From NCBI GenBank assembly GCA_015484845.1, contig WFUT01000031.1:1-56575 (forward strand): DNA of 56,575 nt, given 5' to 3'. The DNA is from Desulfobulbaceae bacterium. GTDB lineage: Bacteria; Desulfobacterota; Desulfobulbia; Desulfobulbales; Desulfobulbaceae. Positions 1-11,888 of the stretch are shown here, piece after piece (within the stretch, counting starts at the first letter, position 1; the number at the start of each line of letters is the position of its first letter). The notes beneath the pieces are model-generated. The model was given only the letters and a program-made list of their open reading frames with translations. It was not told the origin of the DNA and ran no database searches. The position numbers were made by a program, and so were the translations under genes.

Positions 1-579
1 CAGGTAGAGTGCGCCCAGGGTGCGGGCGTTGAAGACCAGGAACAGGCCCAGCGACAGGTTGAAGAGGGAAAAGGCCGCCTCCAGGCCGCGCAGCGGGGTG
101 GTCCAGGTGACGAAGTTGTACACCGAGAGCCGGAAGTCGGCGCCGGTGTAGAGGGTCCTCACCGCGGCGCCGATGAGCAGGATGCCCACCGAGCCGTTGA
201 TGAACAGGAAAAGCTCGTAGACCCGGGCCCCCAGGACGTTGAAAGGCTTTTTCCGGTACTCGTAGCTCACCGCCTGGACGATGAAGGTGAACAGGATCAG
301 CACCCAGACCCAGTAGGCGCCGCCGAACGAGGTGGCATAGAACTTGGGGAAGGCGGCGAACAGGGCGCCGCCGAACAGGACCAGGGTGGTGAAGGTCAGC
401 TCCCACTTGCGTCCCAGGGAGTTGATGACCAGGTCTTTTTCGGTTTCGGTCCTGGCTACCTGCCAGAGCAGGGTCTGCCCTCCCTGGACAAAGGTCAGGA
501 AGAGAAACAGGGCCCCCACAACGGAGCAGAGCAGCCACCAGAGATGCTGCAGGGTCGGGTAATCGAGGTTGGCAATCAT
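1..579 (-). CDS. cydB: Cytochrome bd ubiquinol oxidase subunit II, partial (3' end outside window)
   Basis: The N-terminal 193 residues of a CydB-type membrane protein read from ATG at 579 leftwards and run off the window edge. It is the second subunit of the quinol-oxidising, oxygen-reducing bd complex in the cytoplasmic membrane. Hydrophobic segments alternate with short loops, and it starts one base after the cydA stop, as expected for cydAB. It is very similar to the other cydB at 3062-4216: both share the stretch GRKWELTFTTLVLFGG and the phrase FNARTLGALYL. The two copies are therefore paralogues from a duplication. Family assignment is secure; the C-terminus cannot be seen. Confidence 0.93.
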   Translation of the reverse strand, partial: MIANLDYPTLQHLWWLLCSVVGALFLFLTFVQGGQTLLWQVARTETEKDLVINSLGRKWELTFTTLVLFGGALFAAFPKFYATSFGGAYWVWVLILFTFIVQAVSYEYRKKPFNVLGARVYELFLFINGSVGILLIGAAVRTLYTGADFRLSVYNFVTWTTPLRGLEAAFSLFNLSLGLFLVFNARTLGALYL

Positions 580-580
580 C

Positions 581-2116
581 TTATCCCTCCTCCGGTCCGA
601 TACTGATCTGCTTGGCCATGATGCTCAGCTCGGCGATGAGCAGGATGGTGAACAGGACGGCGAACATGAAAAACGTGGTCTGCACCGTGCCGGTGGTCAG
701 GTTGGAGCGGGCCACGGTCACCGGCAGCAGGTCCTGGATGGTCCAGGGCTGGCGGCCCACCTCGGCCACGATCCAGCCGGCCATGTGGGCGGCAAAGGCG
801 AGCAGGATCATGGGCAGGCCCAGGACCTGCAGCCACTTCTGCTCAAGGAGGGTTCCCTTCCAGGAGAAGTAGAGAAAGGCGATGAAGACCAGGGGAAACA
901 GGGTCCCCAGGACCACCATGATGTGGAAGGCGTTGAACGACGTGGCCACCGGTGGCACGGCCTCCTCGGGCGTGTTCAGAAAACCGTAGCCAAGGTACGG
1001 CTTGTTCTCGTTGAAGCTGGCGAGCGCTGCCGCGGCGCCCTGCGCATCACCGGTCTTTTTCGCCTGCTTGTACTCGGCCAGGCGGGCGATGGCCACCTTG
1101 CCCTTCTTGATCTTCTCGGCCGCACCCATGATGCCCTCGTCCTTGTTGCCATAGACCAGGTCATTGATGCCCGGCACAAAGGTGCCCAGGGAGCGGTTGG
1201 CGAGCAGGGTCAGCAGGCCGGGGATGCGGACCTCGAAATGGAAGGGGTCCTGGTTGTCGCCCACCTTCTTGTCCGGGTTGATCACCCCGAAGGCCACCAG
1301 GCCGGCGTTCTTCTCGCCATGGTACAGTCCCTCGAAGGCGGCCAGTTTCATGGGCTGGTGCTGGGCCACCTCGAAGGCGGCCTCGTCACCGGTCAGGCCC
1401 ACCATGGCCGATGCCAGCAGGCCGAAGATGGAGGCCACCAGGATGGAGCGCTTGGCCATCTGGATATGCCGTCCCTTGAGCAGGTACCAGCAGGAGATGG
1501 AGATGATGAAGAGCGAGGCCAGGAGCATGGACGAGCTGGTGGTGTGGGTGAACTTGGAGACCGCCACCGGGGACAGGACCACGTCGGCGAAGTTCTGCAT
1601 CTCGAAGCGGGCCGTGTCCGGGTTGAAGGACTGGCCGGTGGGGTACTGCATCCAGGCATTGGCCACCAGGATCCAGACCGCGGACATGTTGGAGCCGATG
1701 GCCACCATCCAGGTGGAGAAGAGGTGGAACTTCTTGGAAACCCGGTTCCAGCCGAAGAACATGACGGCAAAGAAGGTGGCCTCCAGGAAGAAGGCGACAA
1801 TACCCTCGATGGCCAGCGGCGCGCCGAAGATATCGCCCACCATCCAGGAGTAGTTGGACCAGTTGGTGCCGAACTCGAACTCGAGGATGATGCCGGTGGC
1901 CACACCGATGGCGAAGTTGATGCCAAAGAGCTTCATCCAGAACTTGGTCAGCCGCTTCCACTCCTCGCTGCCGGTCCGGACGTAGATGGTGTGGTAGAAG
2001 GCGATGATCCAGGTGATGCCCAGGGTCAGGGGCACGAATATCCAGTGATACAGGGCAGTCAGCGCGAACTGCGCCCGGGCCCAGTTCACCATGGTCGGGT
2101 CCATGTTCTCGATCAT
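581..2116 (-). CDS. cydA: Cytochrome bd ubiquinol oxidase subunit I
   Basis: 511-residue CydA, the heme-bearing subunit that oxidises quinol and reduces O2 to water. Visible family residues: H24 in the first helix (FALTALYHW), acidic E104 and E112 in the helix pair that serves the heme b595/d site, H191 (KFTHTTSS) and M400 (FHIMVVLG) as the heme b558 axial pair, the quinol-loop K257 and E262, and the GRQPW signature near 454-458. The Q loop is short to medium in length. The ATG overlaps the stop of the upstream DUF4492 gene (ATGA), and cydB follows one base after the stop, so translation is probably coupled. In an anaerobe this high-affinity oxidase typically serves O2 scavenging or microaerobic respiration (family knowledge, not shown here). 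Confidence 0.97.
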   Translation of the reverse strand: MIENMDPTMVNWARAQFALTALYHWIFVPLTLGITWIIAFYHTIYVRTGSEEWKRLTKFWMKLFGINFAIGVATGIILEFEFGTNWSNYSWMVGDIFGAPLAIEGIVAFFLEATFFAVMFFGWNRVSKKFHLFSTWMVAIGSNMSAVWILVANAWMQYPTGQSFNPDTARFEMQNFADVVLSPVAVSKFTHTTSSSMLLASLFIISISCWYLLKGRHIQMAKRSILVASIFGLLASAMVGLTGDEAAFEVAQHQPMKLAAFEGLYHGEKNAGLVAFGVINPDKKVGDNQDPFHFEVRIPGLLTLLANRSLGTFVPGINDLVYGNKDEGIMGAAEKIKKGKVAIARLAEYKQAKKTGDAQGAAAALASFNENKPYLGYGFLNTPEEAVPPVATSFNAFHIMVVLGTLFPLVFIAFLYFSWKGTLLEQKWLQVLGLPMILLAFAAHMAGWIVAEVGRQPWTIQDLLPVTVARSNLTTGTVQTTFFMFAVLFTILLIAELSIMAKQISIGPEEG

Positions 2117-2385
2117 AATCTTTCTCCTCCTTGTGTTGGAATTTGTCCCCGGGCCGGCGTGGTGATCTGTTCCAGCACGTAGTCGGCCCGCTGTTCATCG
2201 GTTGAAAAGCGTGTCCCCAGGAAATCGTGGAAGAAAAACAGTTTCAGCACGCCGAACATGATGATCAGCTTGATGATGATGACCTTCCACAGGGTGCGGC
2301 CCAGGGTCATCCTGCGAAAACCGTCCACGTAGAACCGCAGGACCGTTGTCAGGATGCCCGGCCGCCGGACCATTGTCTGTTGCAT
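2113..2385 (-). CDS. DUF4492 family small membrane protein of the cyd cluster
   Basis: About 90 residues from the ATG at 2385, which has AAGGA five bases upstream. An upstream GTG at 2457 that overlaps the rrf2 stop would give 114 residues, but the added N-terminus looks like linker sequence and has no clear ribosome site. The core has the DUF4492 pattern: an amphipathic FYVDGFRRMTLGRTLW stretch, one hydrophobic helix (IIIKLIIMFGVLKLFFF), then a short acidic tail. Such proteins sit just ahead of cydA in Bacteroidetes and deltaproteobacteria and are thought to be assembly or accessory factors of bd oxidase. The stop overlaps the cydA start by four bases. Confidence 0.75.
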   Translation of the reverse strand: MQQTMVRRPGILTTVLRFYVDGFRRMTLGRTLWKVIIIKLIIMFGVLKLFFFHDFLGTRFSTDEQRADYVLEQITTPARGQIPTQGGERL

Positions 2386-2453
2386 GGCTTGTCCTTGTCT
2401 TGGGGTGCTCTGTACCGGACCCTGGCATGTCCGGCTTCCCTCTTCTTCCTTGC

Positions 2454-2936
2454 TCACTGCCGGCCGGAACCGGGGTCTTGTTCACCGTCGTTCATCCGCG
2501 GGATCGAGTCCAGCGGGATCAGCGGTATACAGGAATCCTCCCGCGAGAGATCCTCCATGGTGACGCTCTGCAGGGTGGCCCGGAGCTGGTCCCTGGCCTC
2601 CATCCAGACGCGGTGCACGGCACAGTCGCTGGTGATCTTGCAGGAGGACGGCCTGGCGACGCAGTCGTTGAGATAGATCTCGCCGATCATGGTCTCCACC
2701 ACGTCGAGCATGGTGATGGAGGCCGGGTCGCGGGTGAGGACAAAGCCGCCGCGCGCACCCTGCCTGATCTCGATGAACCCGGCCCGGGCCAGGTCCTGGG
2801 CGATCTTGGCCAGGAAATGGGGCGGGATCTCGGCACTGGCGGCGATCTCCTGCCGGCTGCTCAGGATGCCGGTTCCCTGCCTGGCCAGGTAGACCATGCA
2901 CCGGACCGCGTATTCGGCGGCACGTGTCAACCGCAT
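2454..2936 (-). CDS. Rrf2 family transcriptional regulator, probable Fe-S sensor
   Basis: 160 residues from the ATG at 2936 (MRLTRAAEYAVRCMVYLA, the usual Rrf2 N-terminus); GTG codons four and five residues upstream are possible starts. A winged helix covers about residues 1-80. Three cysteines follow in the dimer region, spaced C-x6-C-x5-C (NDC...SSC...SDC), the arrangement that holds an Fe-S cluster in IscR and NsrR. That makes a redox, NO or O2 sensor plausible. The gene lies inside the cyd cluster, between the stand-alone cydB and DUF4492-cydA, so it probably controls this bd oxidase. A palindrome overlapping the promoter at 4313-4341 is a candidate operator. Confidence 0.9.
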   Translation of the reverse strand: MRLTRAAEYAVRCMVYLARQGTGILSSRQEIAASAEIPPHFLAKIAQDLARAGFIEIRQGARGGFVLTRDPASITMLDVVETMIGEIYLNDCVARPSSCKITSDCAVHRVWMEARDQLRATLQSVTMEDLSREDSCIPLIPLDSIPRMNDGEQDPGSGRQ

Positions 2937-3061
2937 GGCTGCCACCACGCGCCGGCCTGGGCGCGACCGGAGCGGCGCCGCGATGCCCCTGCCCCGGGGG
3001 ACGAGGGCAGTCGCTCTGTTATCAGCTCGTGTTTCATCCGTTTCTCTTCAGGGGCAGCCGC

Positions 3062-4216
3062 TCAGTAGACCTCTGCCGAACCCTCGCCGCTGACCTCGTC
3101 CAGGCGGAGTTTCCTGCTGTCCATGGACCACCAGACATAGGCCACGTAGGCGAGGACAAAGGGGATCAGCAGCGCGACCCAGGTCATCACCTGCAGGGTG
3201 TAGATCGAACTGGAGGCGTTGTAGATGGTCAGGCTGGACTGCAGGTCCACCTTGGACGGGTAGAAGGCTGTATTGTTGAAACCGGCCATGCCGAAGACAG
3301 CCAGGCCGAACAGCACCGTCCCCAGGCCCGAGGACCAGATGCCGCAGCGGGCCCTGGACCTGACCGTGAGCAGAACACCGGCCACCACCAGGGCCAGGCC
3401 GGCCACCAGGGCAAGAAACAGGGCCGGCACCTGGACCAGGTTGAGCAGGTACTTCCAGGTGACGCGGACGATCTCGCCGTTGTCGCTGATGCCGAAACCG
3501 TCCATGGGCAGGATCTGGATCAGGACCCAGCCCAGGAAGGGCAGGCTGAGCTTGAAGTTGGTCCACACGGCCGTGCGCAGCCGTTCTTCCAGCTCGCCGG
3601 CGCCATGGAAATCGATGTTGTTGAGCAGGTAGAGGGCGCCCAGGGTGCGGGCGTTGAAGACCAGGAAGAGGCCGACCGAGAGGTTGAACAGGGAAAAGGC
3701 GGCCTCCAGGCCCCGCAGGGAGCTGGTCCAGGTGACGAAGTTGTACTCGTTGAGGGTGAAGTTGGATCCGGTGAAGAAGGTGCCCACGGCGGCGCCGATG
3801 AGGAGGATGCCGACAGAGCCGTTGAAAAACAGAAACCCTTCGTAGACGCGGGCGCCGAGGATGTTGCCGGGCTTCTTGCGGTACTCGTAGCTCACGGCCT
3901 GGACGATGAAGGAGAACAGGATCAGGATCCAGACCCAGTAGGCGCCGCCGAACGAGGTGGCATAGAACTTGGGAAAGGCGGCAAACAGGGCGCCGCCGAA
4001 CAGGACCAGGGTGGTGAAGGTGAGCTCCCACTTGCGGCCCAGGGAGTTGATGACCAGCGATTTCTCCTCCTCTGTCTTTGCCACCTGCCAGAGCAGGGTC
4101 TGGCCGCCCTGGACAAAGGTGAGAAAGAGGAAAAGGGAACCGACCACGGAGCAGAGGAACCACCAGAGTTCCTGGAGCTGGGCGTATTGGGCGTTGTTGA
4201 TCCAGTTGGCAATCAT
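3062..4216 (-). CDS. cydB: Cytochrome bd ubiquinol oxidase subunit II, stand-alone copy
   Basis: 384 residues from the ATG at 4216, preceded by GAGGTGA at good spacing; a longer frame to 4261 has no supporting ribosome site. It is a complete polytopic CydB. The N-terminal half closely matches the cut copy at 1-579, while the loop regions differ. It is the first gene after the promoter and is separated from cydA by rrf2 and DUF4492, so the cluster order is cydB-rrf2-DUF4492-cydA-cydB. Either the two CydB proteins form alternative complexes with one CydA, or this copy is a relic of tandem duplication. The frame is intact, which favours a working gene. Confidence 0.94.
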   Translation of the reverse strand: MIANWINNAQYAQLQELWWFLCSVVGSLFLFLTFVQGGQTLLWQVAKTEEEKSLVINSLGRKWELTFTTLVLFGGALFAAFPKFYATSFGGAYWVWILILFSFIVQAVSYEYRKKPGNILGARVYEGFLFFNGSVGILLIGAAVGTFFTGSNFTLNEYNFVTWTSSLRGLEAAFSLFNLSVGLFLVFNARTLGALYLLNNIDFHGAGELEERLRTAVWTNFKLSLPFLGWVLIQILPMDGFGISDNGEIVRVTWKYLLNLVQVPALFLALVAGLALVVAGVLLTVRSRARCGIWSSGLGTVLFGLAVFGMAGFNNTAFYPSKVDLQSSLTIYNASSSIYTLQVMTWVALLIPFVLAYVAYVWWSMDSRKLRLDEVSGEGSAEVY

Positions 4217-4291
4217 GGACTCACCTCGGAGCTGGTTCGTTGTCAACAGGGACCGGGCCATGCCGGGCGCAGCCCCTGCCAGTGGAAAAAG

Positions 4292-4320
4292 GATATATGA
4301 GATATTTTCGATCTTATATC
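4292..4320 (-). promoter_or_regulatory. Imperfect AT-rich dyad over the -10 box, candidate Rrf2 operator
   Basis: Minus strand reads GATATAAGAT, then a short spacer, then ATATCTCATATATC. The arms pair as GATAT/ATATC and AGAT/ATCT, with a two-base offset. The dyad covers the -10 element and start region, where a repressor would act. Linking it to the Rrf2 gene in the same cluster is an inference. Confidence 0.4.
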
Positions 4321-4341
4321 GAGAGCAGGAATAATTGTCAA
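4313..4341 (-). promoter_or_regulatory. Sigma-70 promoter of the cyd cluster
   Basis: On the minus strand TTGACA (4341-4336) is followed after exactly 17 bases by TATAAG (4318-4313). The match is 6/6 and 5/6 to consensus. Transcription would start about 90 bases before the stand-alone cydB. No other gene lies between. Confidence 0.8.
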
Positions 4342-4387
4342 TAAAAAAACAGCGGTTTTTGAAAATAGGTCTTATGTGGGGCGGGGG

Positions 4388-5260
4388 TCAGGAGAGGGTC
4401 GCCGAGATCCCGTTGGCTTCATCCAGGCGGCAGGCCCACATGTGGATATCGTGGTAAAAGGTGAACCAGCAGTTGCGCTGCCGGTAATGGGCCAGGAGTC
4501 TTTTCTTCTCCTCGATGAGCTCCAGGGGGAAGTTGTCATAGGCCATGATCCAGAGCGGATTGGCATGGGCGTGGGTGGGAAAGAGGTCGCCGAGGTGGAC
4601 CGCGCAGCCCTCGGAGCCGTTGATCTCCACCAGCTGGTGGCCGCGGGTGTGGCCGCCGGTGCGGCGGACGCGGATTCCTTCGCAGATCTCGGCATCACCG
4701 TCAACCAGCTCCAGCAGGCCGGATCCGGCCAGGCCGGTGAAGTTGTCCGGCCAGTAGGAATGGGCGGAGCGGATGTTGGGCGCCAGCACGTCTTCCCACT
4801 CGCGCTCCTGGACGATGTGGCGGGCGCGGGGGAAGGTCAGTTCCGGTCTTCCCTGCGAGACGTGCGTAACCACGCCACCGGCATGATCAAAGTCGCAGTG
4901 GGTGAGGATGACCACGTCCACGTCGGAGCGCCGGATGCCCAGGCCGGCCAGTTCCTCCACCAGGTTCCAGGGCGGGTGGACCCGGAAGATATGGCGCTGT
5001 TTTTCAGTGAGCTTGTTGCCGAGCCCCGTGTCGATGAGCAGGGTCGTCTCCCGGGTCCGGACCAGGAGCGGCGCGTTGCGCAGCCTGATGCAGTTGTCGG
5101 CGTCGGCAGGATATTTTCTGTTCCACAGGACCTTGGGCACGGCGCCGAACATGGTGCCGCCGTCCAGGGCGAACTCGCCGCCGCCAAGCCAGGAGATGGT
5201 GATGGAGCCGAGGTGCAGGGAAGCTGTCATGGGATCTGGTCGGGTGGTTTGGCACAGCAT
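4388..5260 (-). CDS. MBL fold metallo-hydrolase
   Basis: 290 residues from ATG 5260 (or 280 from ATG 5230, where the conserved part begins). It has the metallo-beta-lactamase plan: LLIDTGLG near 75-82, a metal motif, GHTRGHQ, HLGDLFPTHAH and a final FYHDIHMW, resembling YtnP-type hydrolases. The metal motif is HCDFDH (121-126) where most relatives have H-x-H-x-D-H, so the second histidine position holds aspartate. The gene is the last of the propionate operon, 33 bases after the pccA stop. Substrate unknown; a thioester or lactone hydrolase role in acyl-CoA housekeeping is a guess from context. Confidence 0.85.
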   Translation of the reverse strand: MLCQTTRPDPMTASLHLGSITISWLGGGEFALDGGTMFGAVPKVLWNRKYPADADNCIRLRNAPLLVRTRETTLLIDTGLGNKLTEKQRHIFRVHPPWNLVEELAGLGIRRSDVDVVILTHCDFDHAGGVVTHVSQGRPELTFPRARHIVQEREWEDVLAPNIRSAHSYWPDNFTGLAGSGLLELVDGDAEICEGIRVRRTGGHTRGHQLVEINGSEGCAVHLGDLFPTHAHANPLWIMAYDNFPLELIEEKKRLLAHYRQRNCWFTFYHDIHMWACRLDEANGISATLS

Positions 5261-5293
5261 GGCACATGCGTCGGCTGCCGGCAGGGCCGGGGA

Positions 5294-7288
5294 TTATTCA
5301 AACTCCAGGATCACCTGGCCCACGCTGAGGCAGTCGCCGGGCCGGCAGACGATGGTGCCCACGGTGGCGCTCACCGGCGCCCGCAGGACGTTTTCCATCT
5401 TCATGGCCTCGATGACGGCGAGTTCCTGGCCGCACCGGACCAGCTCGCCCTCCTTCACCGATATCTTGACCAGCAGGCCGGGCATGGGCGAGAGCAGGGA
5501 GCGGGAGCAGCCGGCCTCCTGCCGGCACGGCATGAGCCGGTGCAGCTCGGCCGCCCGTGGGGTCAGGACCAGGGCCTCGGTGGTGACGCCCCGGTGCTGC
5601 AACCGGTAGCCCAGGCCGGTGCGCTCCACCTGCATGGCGAACCGCTGGTTGTTGATCACGCCGCGCAGGATATGCTGGCAGAAGGACCAGTCGGTCTTGA
5701 TGCCGAAATGCTGGCCCTCGAAGTCGACCCGGTAGCCCTGGTCGGCCTGGAAGGGCCTGACCGTGATCTCGTGGTAGCGGCCGCCGGTGACCACCACCCA
5801 GTTGTCCAGGACCCGCCGCTCGTGGCCCGGGAGCTGGCCGGAGATCCGGGCCGCCCGGTCCATGTAGAGCCGGTGCATGATGGCGGCCACGATCAGCGGC
5901 AGGGCCGGCGACTCCTGGACCACGTCGCAGTCGCGGAAACCGTGCGGAAACTCCTCGTCGATAAAGGAGGTGCTCAGCTCACCCTGGCGGAACCTGGGAT
6001 GGGCCATGAGGGCGGCCAGGAAGTTGATGTTGTGGCGCACGCCCCGGATCACGTACTCGTCCAGGGCCTCCTGCATGGTGAAGATCGCCTGGTCCCGGTC
6101 CGGGCCCCAGGTGACCAGCTTGGCGATCATGGGGTCGTAGTACATGGAGATGGCGCCGCCTTCAAAGACCCCGGTATCGACACGGATACGGCCATGCTCG
6201 GCCTCGGGCGGCTGGTAGCGGACCAGGCGGCCGGTGGAGGGCAGGAAGTCGGTGGCCGGATCCTCGGCATAGACACGGCACTCCATGGCCCAGCCATTGC
6301 TCCTGATCTCCTCCTGCCGCAGTCCCAGCGCCTCGCCGGCAGCGACCCGGATCATCAGCTCCACCAGGTCCAGGCCGGTGACCATCTCGGTGACCGGGTG
6401 TTCCACCTGCAGGCGGGTGTTCATCTCCAGGAAGTAGAAGTTGCGCTCCCGGTCAACGATGAACTCCACGGTCCCGGCCGAGGTGTAGTCCACGGCCCGG
6501 GCCAGCCGCACCGCCTGTTCCCCCATCTCTTCGCGGGTGGCCTGGTCCAGGAAGGGCGAGGGCGCCTCCTCGATGATCTTCTGGTGGCGGCGCTGCAGGG
6601 AGCATTCCCGCTCGGGCAGGAAGACGATGTTGCCGTGGCTGTCGGCCATGACCTGGATCTCGATGTGGCGGGGCTGTTCGATGAACTTCTCGATCAGGAT
6701 CCGCTCGTCGCCGAAGCTGGAGCCGGCCTCGCTCCTGGCCCGCTCGAATCCCTGCCGGCATTCCTCTTCGTTGCGGGCGATGCGCATGCCCTTGCCGCCG
6801 CCGCCCGCCGTGGCCTTGAGCATGACCGGGTACCCGATCCGGGCCGCCTCGCGCACGGCCTGCTCACCGTCCTCCAGGATGCCGTCAAAGCCGGGGATCA
6901 CGTTGACCCCGGCCTCGGCGGCCAGCCGCTTGGAGGTGATCTTGTCGCCCATGGCCCGGATCGCTGCGGCCGGCGGGCCGATAAAGACGATCTCCTCTGC
7001 CTGCAGGGCCTCGCGGAAGCGGGGATTCTCGGAGAGAAAGCCGTAGCCGGGATGCACCGCCTCGGCGCCGGTCCGGCGGCAGGCATCGACGATCCGGTCC
7101 ATGCGCAGGTAGCTCTCCGTGGCCGGGGCAGGGCCGATATGGACCGCCTCGTCGGCCATGCGCACGTGCAGGGCATGGCGGTCCGCGTCCGAGTAGACGG
7201 CCACGGTGGCGATGCCCATCCGCCTGGCGGTCCTGATGATCCGGCAGGCGATCTCCCCCCGGTTGGCGATCAGTATCTTGTTGAACAT
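5294..7288 (-). CDS. pccA: Propionyl/acetyl-CoA carboxylase biotin carboxylase-BCCP subunit
   Basis: 664 residues. The N-terminal biotin carboxylase domain (NRGEIACRI, HPGYGFLSEN, the glycine-rich ATP loop GGGGKGM, and EHPVTEMVTG) covers about 1-445, followed by a linker domain. A C-terminal biotinyl domain has EAMKMEN with the biotin-accepting lysine at K630. It carboxylates its own biotin with bicarbonate and ATP; PccB then transfers the carboxyl to propionyl-CoA to give methylmalonyl-CoA. It lies 27 bases after pccB in the propionate operon, which fixes propionyl-CoA as the likely substrate. Acetyl-CoA activity cannot be ruled out. Confidence 0.95.
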   Translation of the reverse strand: MFNKILIANRGEIACRIIRTARRMGIATVAVYSDADRHALHVRMADEAVHIGPAPATESYLRMDRIVDACRRTGAEAVHPGYGFLSENPRFREALQAEEIVFIGPPAAAIRAMGDKITSKRLAAEAGVNVIPGFDGILEDGEQAVREAARIGYPVMLKATAGGGGKGMRIARNEEECRQGFERARSEAGSSFGDERILIEKFIEQPRHIEIQVMADSHGNIVFLPERECSLQRRHQKIIEEAPSPFLDQATREEMGEQAVRLARAVDYTSAGTVEFIVDRERNFYFLEMNTRLQVEHPVTEMVTGLDLVELMIRVAAGEALGLRQEEIRSNGWAMECRVYAEDPATDFLPSTGRLVRYQPPEAEHGRIRVDTGVFEGGAISMYYDPMIAKLVTWGPDRDQAIFTMQEALDEYVIRGVRHNINFLAALMAHPRFRQGELSTSFIDEEFPHGFRDCDVVQESPALPLIVAAIMHRLYMDRAARISGQLPGHERRVLDNWVVVTGGRYHEITVRPFQADQGYRVDFEGQHFGIKTDWSFCQHILRGVINNQRFAMQVERTGLGYRLQHRGVTTEALVLTPRAAELHRLMPCRQEAGCSRSLLSPMPGLLVKISVKEGELVRCGQELAVIEAMKMENVLRAPVSATVGTIVCRPGDCLSVGQVILEFE

Positions 7289-7315
7289 TGGCGTTGTCTG
7301 TCTGGTCTGTGGGGT

Positions 7316-8847
<1,532 letters not shown>

Positions 8848-8848
<1 letters not shown>

Positions 8849-9288
8849 TATGGTTGGTCCTCCGGATCGGGGGGCTGCTCTGCTCTGCCGGCCTCGCAGA
8901 GTTCGGTCAGCACCCCGTGCGTGGAGCGGGGATGGAGAAAGGCGATGCGCCTGCCGCCGGCGCCGGTCACCGGCTCGGGATTGATCAGGGTGCAGCCCTG
9001 GTCCCGGGCCCGGGCAAGGTCGCGGTCCAGGTCATCGCTCTGGTAGCCGATGTGGTGGATCCCCTCGCCCCGTTTTTCCAGGAAACGGGCAATGGGGCTG
9101 TCCGGGGCCGTGGGCTCGAGCAGTTCGATGCGGGTCTCGCCCAGGCGGAAGAAGGCGGTGCGCACCTTCTGGGCGGCCACCTCTTCCACCCGCTCGCAGA
9201 CAAGCCCCAGCGCCTCCTCGTAGAGGACGCGCGTCCGGGCGATGGAGTGGACGGCAAAACCGATATGGTCGATTTTTTTCAGCATCAA
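8848..9288 (-). CDS. mce: Methylmalonyl-CoA epimerase
   Basis: 146-residue VOC-fold protein with KIDHIGFAV at the start, [11 protein letters not shown] in the middle and a C-terminal [14 protein letters not shown]. These supply the two metal-binding histidines and glutamate of methylmalonyl-CoA epimerases. It interconverts (S)- and (R)-methylmalonyl-CoA, joining PccAB (S product) to the mutase (R substrate). It lies between mutA and pccB with minimal gaps. Length is typical. Confidence 0.95.
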
Positions 9289-9296
9289 TGGTTCCT

Positions 9297-10932
<1,636 letters not shown>

Positions 10933-10952
<20 letters not shown>

Positions 10953-11886
10953 CGTTCCTTGCGGCCTGCGCCGGCATGATCACCATCCTCTCCACGATCT
11001 CCCGGGCCAGCTCCCTGGGATCCCGGGTTTTTTCGTTCCTGTCGCGGATCCTCTGCCGCAGGGGTTCCCGCAGCAGCTCCAGGGCCTGGTCCAGGGTCTC
11101 CAGTTCACGGGATCGCCGCCGCCGCCTTTCCAGGGCGCCGCCGTCCCGCAGGGCCTCTTCCAGGAGGAAGATGCGGTCGAGCAGCTCGGTTACCCCGCGT
11201 CCCTCGCTGGCCACGGTCTCCAGGATCCGCTGCTGCCGATCGCCCGGGTCCCGGAGGGCGGCGGCCATGTCCAGGCGCAGCCGCTGCGCCCCGGGCTGGT
11301 CCGCCTTGTTGATCACCAGCAGGTCCGCCACCTCCAGGATGCCGGCCTTCATGGCCTGGATCTCGTCCCCGAAGCCGGGCGCCAGGACCATGATGGTGAT
11401 GTCGGCCAGGGCGACGATGTCCATCTCCGACTGGCCGACGCCCACGGTCTCGAGCAGGACGACCCGGCAGCCGCTGGCGGCCATGATCCGGACCGCGGCC
11501 CCGGCCGCGCTGCAGAGCCCGCCCAGGCGGCCGCGGGTGGCCATGGAACGGACCGCGACCCCGGGATCCAGGGCATGGCGCATCATCCGGACACGGTCCC
11601 CGAGGATGGCGCCGCCGGAGAGCGGAGACGACGGGTCGATGGCAACGATGCCCACCCGCAGGTCCCGGTCGCGGAGCTGGCCGATCATCTGGGCGCAGAG
11701 TGTGGATTTACCGGCCCCGGGCGGGCCGGTCACGCCGATCAGCAGGGCCTGCTCGATCCGTTCCCGGTCGAGCTGCTCCAGGATGGCCGTGCCCCCGGCG
11801 TCTCCCTCCTCCACCAGGGTGATGGCCCGGGCAACGCTTCTCGCATCTCCCCGGTGCAGCGCCTGGACAAGAAAATCGACGTTCAT
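10933..11886 (-). CDS. meaB: Methylmalonyl-CoA mutase-associated GTPase MeaB
   Basis: 317-residue G3E GTPase (ArgK/MeaB). It has a P-loop [10 protein letters not shown], the switch segment [28 protein letters not shown] and the guanine-recognising NKAD. It chaperones adenosylcobalamin loading and protects the mutase from inactivation. It sits between the two mutase subunit genes, two bases after the B12-subunit stop, and overlaps mutA by 20 bases. Confidence 0.95.
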
Positions 11887-11888
11887 GC

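Noticed and set aside
569-2182. Long plus-strand frame opposite cydA, and similar long frames opposite pccA (4376-7321), pccB (7334-9046) and the hybrid kinase (24868-26667)
   Set aside because: High-GC antisense shadows: low-complexity His/Gly/Asp-rich translations, no ribosome sites and clear family proteins on the other strand.
2113-2457. GTG start at 2457 for the DUF4492 protein
   Set aside because: It overlaps rrf2, but the extra N-terminus is not family-like; the ATG at 2385 has AAGGA.
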